A DNA stretch of 21,391 bases from a virus: positions 1-21,391 of IMG/VR virus record IMGVR_UViG_3300029892_000021. One strand, written 5' to 3'. Every line of letters begins with the position of its first letter. Positions within the stretch are counted from its first letter, which is position 1. Below the pieces are notes generated by a model. It saw only the letters and a list, made by a program, of their open reading frames with translations, was not told the DNA's origin and ran no database searches. Below, piece after piece: positions 7,300 through 13,697 of this stretch. Position numbers and translations under genes: made by a program.

Positions 7300-7540
7300 T
7301 CAAGTACCCCTGACTGAAGTCAGGGGCTTGCTGGAGTAGCGCAATGCCATGCGCGAGACGCAAGTTAAACACGAGACTAGGGTGGCCAAGGTCCGGCAGG
7401 GCCGTTTGAAGGCAACTGAACTGACTGAGCGTGGTAGCCCAAAACACAATACGGGTGCTCCCCTAGCCTGTATTCTCTGTGTCAGTCAGCCCCGAAGGGG
7501 ATAATTGCCGCCGAAAGGCGAGAAAAGGAGGTAACTCTCA
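7300..7540 (+). ncRNA. Candidate omega-RNA of the IsrB element
   Basis: The 240 bases before isrB contain no good reading frame but are full of complementary segments. These are: the left-end hairpin; GCGCA/TGCGC (7339-7343/7350-7354); CTAGGG/CCCTAG (7377-7382/7461-7466); CTGACTGA/TCAGTCAG (7421-7428/7482-7489); CCCC-GAA-GGGG (7490-7500); and CGCC-GAAA-GGCG (7509-7520). The third and fourth pairings cross, giving a pseudoknot. Known IscB/IsrB guide RNAs lie directly upstream of the nuclease gene, are about 200-300 nt, contain a pseudoknot, and carry their guide at the 5' end. The guide would then come from sequence at or just left of 7300. Structure was read by eye, not folded. Confidence 0.72.
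7301..7330 (+). repeat. Left-end hairpin of the IsrB element
   Basis: CCCCTGACTGAAGTCAGGGG at 7307-7326 forms a perfect 8-bp stem with a TGAA loop. CAAG (7301-7304) and CTTG (7327-7330) extend it after a TA bulge. The right-end hairpin is the same except for one swapped base pair. Confidence 0.8.
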
Positions 7541-8572
7541 ATGTTATATGTACCTGTAATTAGTAGCACTGGGAAACCATTGATGCCGTGTCATCCGGCA
7601 AGGGCTAGAGAATTAATTCGGAAGGGCCGTGCAGTGCGGCGGTTTAGCCGTGGTATCTTTTACATCCAGCTTTTGGACAGGGAAGACGGTAAAGTACAAG
7701 ATGTTGCTGTCGGTATAGACCCTGGCAGTAAAAAAGAAGCACTAACAGTTAAGTCCGAAGCACATACTTACTTGAATATCCAGGCAGACGCAGTAACCTG
7801 GGTTAAAGGTGCTGTTGAGGTTCGCCGTAATATGCGGCGAGCTAGGCGGTTTCGCAAAACCCCTTGCCGGGCGAACCGAAAAAACCGCTCCATGGGAGGT
7901 ATCTCACCATCAACTAAGGCCCGCTGGCAGTGGAAGCTCAGGCTGTGTCGTTGGTTGGCAAAGCTGTGCCCAATTACGTGCTTTGTAGTTGAGGACATAA
8001 AAGCACATTGCTTTGGTGGACGGCGCTGGAATCGTTCATTTTCACCGTTGCAGGTAGGCAAGGAGTGGTTCTATGGAGAGTTAAGCAAATTGGCGCGGTT
8101 AGAGACGAAGCAAGGCTATGAAACTAAAGAACTACGTGATGCGCAAGGACTGAAGAAGATCGGTAACAAGCAAGCCGAGGTTTTTGAGGCGCATTGTGTG
8201 GACTCCTGGGTGCTTGCAAACTGGTGGACGGGCGGGCATATCAAGCCGGACAATGTGCGTCTTTTGTGCATTACGCCGTTACGTTTCCACCGCAGGCAGT
8301 TACACCGTTTGCAGCCGGAAGCATGCGGAGTTCGCAAACCCTATGGTAGTACGCGTAGCCTTGGGTTTAAGCGCGGAAGTCTGGTCAAGCATGCAAAGTG
8401 GGGACTGGCATATGTCGGCGGCGCGACAAGAGACCGGATCAGCCTGCATTCGATTACAGACGGCAAGCGGCTGTGTCGGAATGCCAGACCGTCCGAAGTC
8501 AAGTTTCTTTCATTCAACTCATGGAGGGCGCGGCTCCTCCCCTGTCTGAAGACAGGGGTTTCCGCCGCGTAG
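7541..8572 (+). CDS. isrB: IsrB-like OMEGA RNA-guided nickase (PLMP + RuvC, no HNH)
   Basis: The 343-residue protein opens with the PLMP domain ('GKPLMPCHPARARELIRKGR'; residues 11-30), diagnostic of the IscB/IsrB/IshB group. RuvC-I follows ('GIDPGSK', Asp60), then an Arg-rich bridge helix (about 94-113), RuvC-II ('FVVEDIKA', Glu151) and RuvC-III ('AHCVDSW', His218 and Asp221). Only about 65 residues separate RuvC-II and RuvC-III, so the HNH domain of IscB is absent. Length and layout match IsrB, known to nick DNA under omega-RNA guidance. All RuvC residues are present, so it is probably active. AAGGAGG precedes the ATG with normal spacing. The last residues ('LPCLKTGVSAA') are encoded by the right-end hairpin. 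Confidence 0.9.
   Translation: MLYVPVISSTGKPLMPCHPARARELIRKGRAVRRFSRGIFYIQLLDREDGKVQDVAVGIDPGSKKEALTVKSEAHTYLNIQADAVTWVKGAVEVRRNMRRARRFRKTPCRANRKNRSMGGISPSTKARWQWKLRLCRWLAKLCPITCFVVEDIKAHCFGGRRWNRSFSPLQVGKEWFYGELSKLARLETKQGYETKELRDAQGLKKIGNKQAEVFEAHCVDSWVLANWWTGGHIKPDNVRLLCITPLRFHRRQLHRLQPEACGVRKPYGSTRSLGFKRGSLVKHAKWGLAYVGGATRDRISLHSITDGKRLCRNARPSEVKFLSFNSWRARLLPCLKTGVSAA
8529..8569 (+). repeat. Right-end hairpin of the IsrB element
   Basis: CCCCTGTCTGAAGACAGGGG at 8539-8558 is a perfect 8-bp stem with a TGAA loop. An outer stem CGCGGC/GCCGCG (8529-8534/8564-8569) encloses it. Compared with the left-end hairpin, an A-T pair is replaced by T-A, keeping the structure. It overlaps the 3' end of isrB. 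Confidence 0.8.
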
Positions 8573-8578
8573 AGTTTT

Positions 8579-10096
8579 ATGGCCATCCGCAGAGACGACA
8601 TTGCCCGGCTTTCGGGCAGCGATGAATACGCAAAGTACCTGCTGCGCGCCCGTAGGCGCTTTGAACAAGGTCAGGCTGCGACATTAAACCAGATTCGTGG
8701 CGTATACCGCCGGGCGGCGGAAGAGATACGCAAGGACATCAATAAGCTAACACCCGGTACGCTGCGGTACGAGCATTTGACAGCCTTGCAGACAAACTTG
8801 GACCGCCGGGCGGCGGAGATGAGCAAGGAGGTCGTGGCTGCGGTACACCAGGGTATCTGGATGGCCAGCACAGCAGGCTCTAGCGGCACTGCTGACGTGG
8901 CGGCTCACATGCTGCAGGGCGCCTTCCCCGCGGCAGATGTCAAGCGGTTGTTCGCCGGTATCAACGAGCGGGCGGTTTTGGCGATGCTGGCCCGGACCCG
9001 GCAGGACGGGTTGAAAATATCTGACCGGGTATGGCGGACCAGCGAACGGGCCCGGAACAGCATACGGATTATCGTTGAAGATGCCGTGGCCCGGGGCCAG
9101 GATGCCAGGACGACTGCGAAGCAGGTGCAGAAGTATTTGCAGCCGGGCGTCTGGACGGCGCATAAGGCCGAGACGAGAAAAAGGCTTGGTGTGCATAAGG
9201 ACGTCAGCTATGAGGCCATGCGCCTGGCCCGTACGGAGATGAACAACGCCTTCCATGAAGGGATGGTGGCGGCAAACCAGCACAGTCCGGGGTATCGGGG
9301 GATATACTGGCGGTTAAGCCTTGGCCGGGTGATGCCTCGTCCCGACGTTTGCGACGATATGGCTGCCAATACGAGCCATGGTGAGCCGGGGTTTTATCCG
9401 AAAGGGTATGAGCCGACTCGCCCACACCCCGCATGCATGTGTGTGACGATAAGTGCCTGGGAAAGTCCCGAGCAGTTCACCGAGCGCCTGCGGGAGTGGA
9501 TGAAAAACCCGGCGTTGCAGCCGGATATCGAAAAGTGGTATAATGAGGATGCAAGGCGGTTCATGGGGCGACCAGTGGCACCGTTAATGCCGACGACGCT
9601 TATTCAAACAGCGCTTCGTGCAAAGGAAGACGAAATCGCAAGATTACCACACGAGAGGATTTATATACTAGACAGACAAGGAAACGTGGTTTTTACTAAA
9701 GATGGAATGGTTAGTCAAATTGGGTTTACCGAAGCGGATATTCGGAGCATAGTGGCTGCCGGTCCAGAGATAGTAGCGACACATAATCATCCTACGGTAG
9801 GAGGGTCTTTCTCCTTGGATGATATACATTTTTCTATTCTAACGAACGTATCTGAAACACGCGCAGTAGGACGAACGTATGTGCACTCGATGCACAGACC
9901 GGAAGCCGGGTGGCCGCAACGGCAAGTAGTGGATGTTGAGTATAGTATTGCGAACAGTGCGGTGGAAAGCGATTTCTGGCAAAAAATTCATGCTGGTCAA
10001 ATGACGCCGGAGGCGGCACAAGCAGAACACCATCACACGGTTTGGACAGCTGTGGCGGAAAGGCTAGGGTTAAATTATGCGCGGGAGGTGCGTTAG
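8579..10096 (+). CDS. MuF/SPP1 gp7-like minor head protein with C-terminal JAMM domain
   Basis: The 505-residue protein has a helical N-terminal region (1-210), then a MuF head-morphogenesis domain at about 215-300 with 'LARTEMNNAFHEGM' and the ending 'HPACMCV'. Such proteins sit inside the capsid near the portal and may be ejected with DNA. From about residue 355 there is a separate domain with 'THNHPTVGGSFSLDDI'. His402, His404, Ser412 and Asp415 fit the JAMM pattern HxH-x7-S-x2-D, and Glu359 is a possible upstream Glu. JAMM enzymes are zinc isopeptidases/proteases. Coding DNA from about 9590 is more AT-rich than the 5' part, suggesting a swapped-in module. The start codon has a poor ribosome binding site because the IsrB element lies directly upstream. 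Confidence 0.85.
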   Translation: MAIRRDDIARLSGSDEYAKYLLRARRRFEQGQAATLNQIRGVYRRAAEEIRKDINKLTPGTLRYEHLTALQTNLDRRAAEMSKEVVAAVHQGIWMASTAGSSGTADVAAHMLQGAFPAADVKRLFAGINERAVLAMLARTRQDGLKISDRVWRTSERARNSIRIIVEDAVARGQDARTTAKQVQKYLQPGVWTAHKAETRKRLGVHKDVSYEAMRLARTEMNNAFHEGMVAANQHSPGYRGIYWRLSLGRVMPRPDVCDDMAANTSHGEPGFYPKGYEPTRPHPACMCVTISAWESPEQFTERLREWMKNPALQPDIEKWYNEDARRFMGRPVAPLMPTTLIQTALRAKEDEIARLPHERIYILDRQGNVVFTKDGMVSQIGFTEADIRSIVAAGPEIVATHNHPTVGGSFSLDDIHFSILTNVSETRAVGRTYVHSMHRPEAGWPQRQVVDVEYSIANSAVESDFWQKIHAGQMTPEAAQAEHHHTVWTAVAERLGLNYAREVR

Positions 10097-10097
10097 T

Positions 10098-10334
10098 ATG
10101 CCTGAGGCAAAAGATGGCGGCTGGATTTTGGATGACAGGAGCGTAGAGTATCCGAAATACGGATACCAGTGTGCGCGATGTAAACATCTTAGCTACGAGT
10201 CGCCTAAGGATTATATAGGGTCGAAGTGTGCTGCATTTTCCAGAATTCCGCGCGAAATCCTCGAAGGAACGCACGATCACAGGCTGCCCTTCCCGGGGGA
10301 CGGAGGGATACGGTTTGAACCAATTCAACAGTGA
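10098..10334 (+). CDS. Small Cys-containing protein, possible partner of the MuF-JAMM protein
   Basis: The start is ATG 10098, one base after the MuF stop and preceded by GGGAGGTG at 10083-10090. The 78-residue product has 'CARCKH' at about residues 24-29 and a later Cys in 'GSKCAAF', followed by 'IPREILEGTHDHR' and 'PFPGDGGIRFEP'. The CxxC plus third Cys may bind metal. I recall similar small proteins near phage head genes and elsewhere but know no established function. Its position directly after a polymorphic MuF protein is where an immunity protein would be expected, but nothing in the sequence proves that. Confidence 0.65.
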   Translation: MPEAKDGGWILDDRSVEYPKYGYQCARCKHLSYESPKDYIGSKCAAFSRIPREILEGTHDHRLPFPGDGGIRFEPIQQ

Positions 10335-10563
10335 GTTACCCAAGGGCATGTCTTTTCCCGAGGCACCGGAAACAAAAAAGCCGGTGCCTCTTAATTTGGG
10401 GTGCGGCAACTATGTCGCGGCCATCCGCCAGGCCTTATCTATTTTGCCAGTGGAAATTTGCATTGATAAGTGTATTATCGTTGAGCGGGCAGGCAGGTGC
10501 CCGGAGGTCCGGCTGACACTGACTGTCTTAGGCGAAAAGGGGGGCAGTGGAGAATGGCGATAA
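10315..10563 (+). CDS. Small phage protein of unknown function
   Basis: The start is taken as TTG 10315, seven bases after GGAGGG at 10302-10307; an in-frame ATG at 10348 is possible but has worse spacing. The 82-residue product has a Pro-rich N-terminus and a compact C-terminal half ('YVAAIRQALSILPVEICIDK' then a beta strand). It overlaps the genes on both sides, which supports expression within the operon. A perfect 10-bp inverted repeat lies inside it at 10360-10390. The family is not recognised. Confidence 0.5.
   Translation: MNQFNSELPKGMSFPEAPETKKPVPLNLGCGNYVAAIRQALSILPVEICIDKCIIVERAGRCPEVRLTLTVLGEKGGSGEWR
10360..10390 (+). repeat. Perfect 10-bp inverted repeat inside a small gene
   Basis: GAGGCACCGG (10360-10369) and CCGGTGCCTC (10381-10390) are perfectly complementary around an A-rich 11-base loop, followed by TTAATTT. 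In RNA this is a very stable hairpin and could act as an attenuator or processing site, although it lies within a reading frame. Confidence 0.6.
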
Positions 10564-12053
10564 TTAACAACAAGCGCGTTTCTGGCAAATCCTGGGATAC
10601 GATTGACAAAACAGCGCTGCGCAACAGGCTGCTGAAGCTCCTGGAGGAAGGCGTGGACGGCGCAGCGGAGGCGATAAGAGAGTGCTATGCAGTTATCCGG
10701 GGTGAAGCATTAGACGATGCGCCGAGCCAGAACTGGGTCATGCCCCATCATGAGCTCAGTGGCGACACGCTCATCCTCAACCGCGGCGGCCTCATCGCGG
10801 CTGCGGCTGCCCTGGCCGGAGCGCGCGCTGAGCCGGACCTGACGCCGGAACAAATGCGCCAGGCCGCCCGGCATATCCTGCGCCACTACCGGCAGAAGGA
10901 GGTCAACCTGGAGCCGCCTGAGAGCCTGCTGGAGCTGGCCGGGGCGGGCGAGATGGCATGGCTAATGGCCACGATCTCTGGAGAAATGGCGGTCCAGGAT
11001 ATCCCCTTAAACCCCCGAATTGACATAGCCACGCTGAAAGCGGGCGATGATAATCCGATGGAGGTCATAGTCGAAGTTCCGACTGGCAGGAGCAAGCGAG
11101 GTTGGAACTATAAACCGGAAGCGCTGCAAAAAATAGTCGGCGAAGTGATGCGCCAGGGGCTGCCTGGCTTTCTTGGCCATCAGAAGCCAGAAGATGTGGA
11201 TAGTCAGTTTCCTACGCCGGTCACACACTGGGTGGGGGCATTGTTTAGAGATGGGAAGGCATACTTCCGCGGGGTGATTGACAAGTCGGCTGCGGACTTA
11301 AAGCGGTGGATCCGGGCAGGGGCCGTCCGGACGGTGAGCATCTTTGGGGTGCCCACGTTGCAGACGGTCGGGGGAGAAACGCAGGTGGTTGATTACAAGC
11401 CGCTGAGCATAGACTGGACCCCGTTGGGGCGCGCGGGCATGCCTACCCAGGTGGTAGCTGTCGGTGAGATTGACGTGATTTCAAATAATAACGGAGGTGC
11501 AAAATCAATGACGTTGGCAGAGCTGTTAGCGGAACTGCGCAAGCTGGGTGTTAAGCCGGCGCAGGTTATCGGCGAAATGGGCTGGGATGTGAAAGTCCTG
11601 GCGAAGGAATTGGGTTGGAAGCTGGACGAGGTGGCCGGCGAGATCGGCGCTGAACGCTGGAACCAACTGCTTGAGGCGGTCAAGGCCATGGGAGAGATAG
11701 CGGAAGCGTTCGCGTTCAGCAAGGACGCCAAGCTGTCGGACTTGGTGGCGGCGGTCAAGGCGGCCAGGGAGGTCCAGCTCAAGGCAGTGGCTGCCGAGCA
11801 TGAGAAGCTGGTAGACAAAGTGGTTGGTGAGATGGTGCAAGCAGAAGCGGCCCGTCCGCTGGTCAAGCGGATGTTAAAGCTGGGCAGCGCAACGGACGAG
11901 GCGGCCATTAGAAAAGCCATCGGTGAAATGCTGGAGCAGGAGGACGTCAAAGAAGCACTGGCCGGCATCTTCAAGGACACGCCGATAACGCCTAAGGCCG
12001 ATGGCCGGGAGAAGCCGGGTAGCGGTGTTGTTGTCAAGAGAGTAGCAATCTAA
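10554..12053 (+). CDS. Prohead protease fused to scaffold domain
   Basis: ATG 10554 follows GTGGAGA and overlaps the previous gene; the frame is open further upstream without a better start. The 499-residue product has a helical N-terminal part, then a beta-rich domain at about residues 155-310 whose pattern suits a herpesvirus-type prohead protease. Candidate catalytic residues are His209 ('GFLGHQKPED') and Ser262 ('VRTVSIFG'), followed by 'LSIDWTPLGRAGMPTQVV'. From about 319 the protein is helical, Ala/Glu/Lys-rich and scaffold-like. Phage proteases cleave the scaffold and capsid N-termini during maturation. It lies directly before the decoration and major capsid genes, the usual place. An internal start probably yields scaffold alone. 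Confidence 0.75.
   Translation: MAIINNKRVSGKSWDTIDKTALRNRLLKLLEEGVDGAAEAIRECYAVIRGEALDDAPSQNWVMPHHELSGDTLILNRGGLIAAAAALAGARAEPDLTPEQMRQAARHILRHYRQKEVNLEPPESLLELAGAGEMAWLMATISGEMAVQDIPLNPRIDIATLKAGDDNPMEVIVEVPTGRSKRGWNYKPEALQKIVGEVMRQGLPGFLGHQKPEDVDSQFPTPVTHWVGALFRDGKAYFRGVIDKSAADLKRWIRAGAVRTVSIFGVPTLQTVGGETQVVDYKPLSIDWTPLGRAGMPTQVVAVGEIDVISNNNGGAKSMTLAELLAELRKLGVKPAQVIGEMGWDVKVLAKELGWKLDEVAGEIGAERWNQLLEAVKAMGEIAEAFAFSKDAKLSDLVAAVKAAREVQLKAVAAEHEKLVDKVVGEMVQAEAARPLVKRMLKLGSATDEAAIRKAIGEMLEQEDVKEALAGIFKDTPITPKADGREKPGSGVVVKRVAI
11508..12053 (+). CDS. Nested in-frame scaffold protein (internal start)
   Basis: Within the protease-scaffold gene, GGAGGTG at 11493-11499 lies eight bases before ATG 11508, in the same frame. 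Starting here gives a 181-residue helical, charged protein ('MTLAELLAELRKLGVKPAQV' onward) matching just the scaffold half. This mirrors lambda C/Nu3, where a protease gene contains an internal start for the scaffold. It ensures more scaffold than protease. The boundary falls where the protease domain ends, after an Asn/Gly linker, which supports it. Confidence 0.65.
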   Translation: MTLAELLAELRKLGVKPAQVIGEMGWDVKVLAKELGWKLDEVAGEIGAERWNQLLEAVKAMGEIAEAFAFSKDAKLSDLVAAVKAAREVQLKAVAAEHEKLVDKVVGEMVQAEAARPLVKRMLKLGSATDEAAIRKAIGEMLEQEDVKEALAGIFKDTPITPKADGREKPGSGVVVKRVAI

Positions 12054-12070
12054 AATAGGAGGTATGTAAA

Positions 12071-12595
12071 ATGGTTCAACTCGGACATCCTGTCCCGACG
12101 ACCACGGTTCCTGTGGCGCGGGCGAAGGTTAGTGACGGCAAGTCGGTTGTAGTGGTAGCGCCAACCGGAGGTGTGGAAGCCGGGAAGTTCTACCTGATCG
12201 GTGGTTGGTTCGGCGCGGCGTTTGCTACTGTCGCTGCGGGCGGGAACGTGGCATTAAACATTGAGCAGGCAGAGTACGAGAGCACCCAGGTGTTCAGGAC
12301 ACCGGCTTATAGTATAGGCCAGTTGCTTTATTGGGATCCGGTAGCTAACTTGATTACAAACGTCGCAGCAAGGGCGACTGCGCCCAACCGGCTCATTGGG
12401 CGGGCGACGTCTGCACTTACCGCAGGTAGCGCGGCCACTGTGCCGTTAAGATTCATCTTAGACGATCCGGCTAACGAGTTGATGGTCCAGGCGGCGGCTC
12501 AGGCTAACAGTACAGCTACGGATGTGGCCGGGATTGTGGCTGATTTCAATGCGCTGCTGGCAAAACTACGGGCTGCAGGCATTATAGCGAGCTAG
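12071..12595 (+). CDS. DUF2190-like capsid decoration protein
   Basis: The 174-residue product is rich in Ala, Val, Thr and Gly with short beta strands. It has features of DUF2190-type capsid cement proteins: 'GKFYLIGGWFGAAF', 'AYSIGQLLYWDPVANLITNV' and 'NRLIGRATSALTAGSAAT'. These trimeric proteins bind the capsid exterior and stabilise it, plausible for a thermophile phage. GGAGGT precedes the ATG, 17 bases after the protease gene. Its place between protease/scaffold and major capsid fits. A helical C-terminal tail of about 40 residues extends beyond the usual domain. Confidence 0.72.
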   Translation: MVQLGHPVPTTTVPVARAKVSDGKSVVVVAPTGGVEAGKFYLIGGWFGAAFATVAAGGNVALNIEQAEYESTQVFRTPAYSIGQLLYWDPVANLITNVAARATAPNRLIGRATSALTAGSAATVPLRFILDDPANELMVQAAAQANSTATDVAGIVADFNALLAKLRAAGIIAS

Positions 12596-12610
12596 GAGGG
12601 ATAAATAACG

Positions 12611-13633
12611 ATGTACAAAGTAGTTAGCAAAGAAGCGCTGTTAGCCGCACGGCGCCAGGGTACGTATGAAACCCAGGTGCCGTTTGCGCTTAACGGCAAA
12701 GTGGAATATGTAACAAAAAAGATCATCAACGGAGAGATGGAGACGCTGGCTCTGTCCCGTCCCATCGGCGAGATGATCACCAGCGGCGGCCTGGAGCAGT
12801 ACAAGGACCTGCTGCGTAAAGTGGTACTGGACGTGGAGCTTGGCCGTGAGGCCCAGCCCGTGGTGTACCAACCCATCTATGAGCGCATCGAGGACGCCAA
12901 CTTCCCACGTGCCTTGGACATGAAATGGGCACTTGCCGGCAAAGTCGTCTTTACCGAGTGGATTGAGGGCCAGGAAGTGCGCTTCGGCGTACTGGAGGCC
13001 GTGCATGGCCCGACGGCACGTATCCTGACTTATGCGGCAGGGTTCGAGTACACGAAGGAGATTGTGGATTTCAACGAGAGTTTCCGCGTGGAATTGCTCA
13101 ACCGGGCCGTCGGTGAGGCGTACAATGCCTTGCTGAACCACATGCACCTGGCGCCCATCCTCACGTTCACCTACCCGGCGGCCAACAAGACGGCTTACCA
13201 GGCTCCGCCGGCCGGGCAGCCTGCCTGGGTGGGCGTGTACCAGACACTGATTAAAGCGCAGAAGGATGCCGCAAAAGCGAAGCGCCCCGGTACCCTGCTT
13301 TTGGCGCATCCAGTCATGCAGCCTGAAATCAACTTGGCCATGCGTGGTGGACACCTGCTTGAGGGCACACAGTACCCGGCCATCACTGGTATCCAGACCG
13401 TGGTTTACTATGAAGGCGACGAGCGGCACGGCTATCCTGGTGTACCAGAGAACAAGGCATATCTTATCCGGCCCAAGCGCGGCCTTAAGGAGCTGGTCAA
13501 GCAGGACCTGCGCGTTGAGGCACAGGCCGGCGACCTGACCAGGCTCATCCAGGAGCAGATCGTGGCCTATGCTCACAGGGGAGTTTTTGCCGCAGTGGAG
13601 GAGAATGTGCAGGAGATCACAATCGCGGCTTAA
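12611..13633 (+). CDS. Major capsid protein
   Basis: The 340-residue product lies where the major capsid gene is expected, after the protease/scaffold and decoration genes and before the connector genes. The protein is soluble, with mixed alpha/beta composition, and has an N-terminal charged region with 'GKVEYVTKKIINGEMETLAL', a long 'DFNESFRVELLNRAVGEAYN' helix like the HK97 spine helix region, and a C-terminal helix before 'ENVQEITIAA'. It would form the icosahedral shell. AGGAGGG precedes the ATG. Assignment is from position, size and fold-like pattern, not from a diagnostic motif. Confidence 0.75.
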   Translation: MYKVVSKEALLAARRQGTYETQVPFALNGKVEYVTKKIINGEMETLALSRPIGEMITSGGLEQYKDLLRKVVLDVELGREAQPVVYQPIYERIEDANFPRALDMKWALAGKVVFTEWIEGQEVRFGVLEAVHGPTARILTYAAGFEYTKEIVDFNESFRVELLNRAVGEAYNALLNHMHLAPILTFTYPAANKTAYQAPPAGQPAWVGVYQTLIKAQKDAAKAKRPGTLLLAHPVMQPEINLAMRGGHLLEGTQYPAITGIQTVVYYEGDERHGYPGVPENKAYLIRPKRGLKELVKQDLRVEAQAGDLTRLIQEQIVAYAHRGVFAAVEENVQEITIAA

Positions 13634-13638
13634 GTATT

Positions 13639-13673
13639 GAGCTGCGCCTGGTTACACAGGCCGGGCGCAGCTC
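13639..13673 (+). terminator. Stem-loop after major capsid gene
   Basis: GAGCTGCGCC (13639-13648) pairs perfectly with GGCGCAGCTC (13664-13673). No T run follows, so it is a weak terminator at best. It may instead be an RNA processing or stability element protecting the abundant capsid message. Confidence 0.5.
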
Positions 13674-13697
13674 CCCCTAAATGGGAGGCGATACCAT

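Larger units (their letters stand above)
7300..8576 (+). mobile_element. IS200/IS605-type element carrying isrB, no transposase (ends approximate)
   Basis: The element fills the gap between portal and the minor head gene. Its ends carry matching hairpins (7307-7326 and 8539-8558) with identical TGAA loops, as in the subterminal hairpins recognised by Y1 (TnpA) transposases. It holds only one gene, an IsrB-like nuclease, and a structured non-coding 5' region. No tnpA is present, so it must be mobilised in trans. Neither flanking phage gene is broken. Exact ends cannot be fixed without an empty site and could shift by about 10 bases. Confidence 0.8.

Noticed and set aside
8184-8549. Alternative + frame inside isrB (121 codons)
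   Set aside because: It lies wholly within isrB, which has all RuvC motifs in its frame; the alternative has no motif and no ribosome binding site.
7301-8558. The repeated hairpins as part of a CRISPR array
   Set aside because: Only two copies more than 1.2 kb apart, each at an element end; no spacers.
7541-8572. Calling the nuclease IscB or TnpB
   Set aside because: IscB needs an HNH domain between RuvC-II and RuvC-III, absent here. TnpB has no PLMP domain and has a zinc finger near RuvC-III, also absent.
9834-10409. Minus-strand open frame across the MuF 3' end
   Set aside because: It covers two + strand genes with good ribosome binding sites and has no recognisable protein feature.
11393-12037. 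Minus-strand open frame opposite the scaffold region
   Set aside because: Its Ser/Ala/Thr-rich composition is what results from reading the complement of Ala/Glu/Lys-rich codons; it has no ribosome binding site or motif.
12641-13576. Long open frame on the minus strand opposite the major capsid gene (311 codons)
   Set aside because: It mirrors a GC-biased coding gene and its translation is His/Leu/Arg-rich with no recognisable domain. The + strand gene has a ribosome binding site, right size and correct context.
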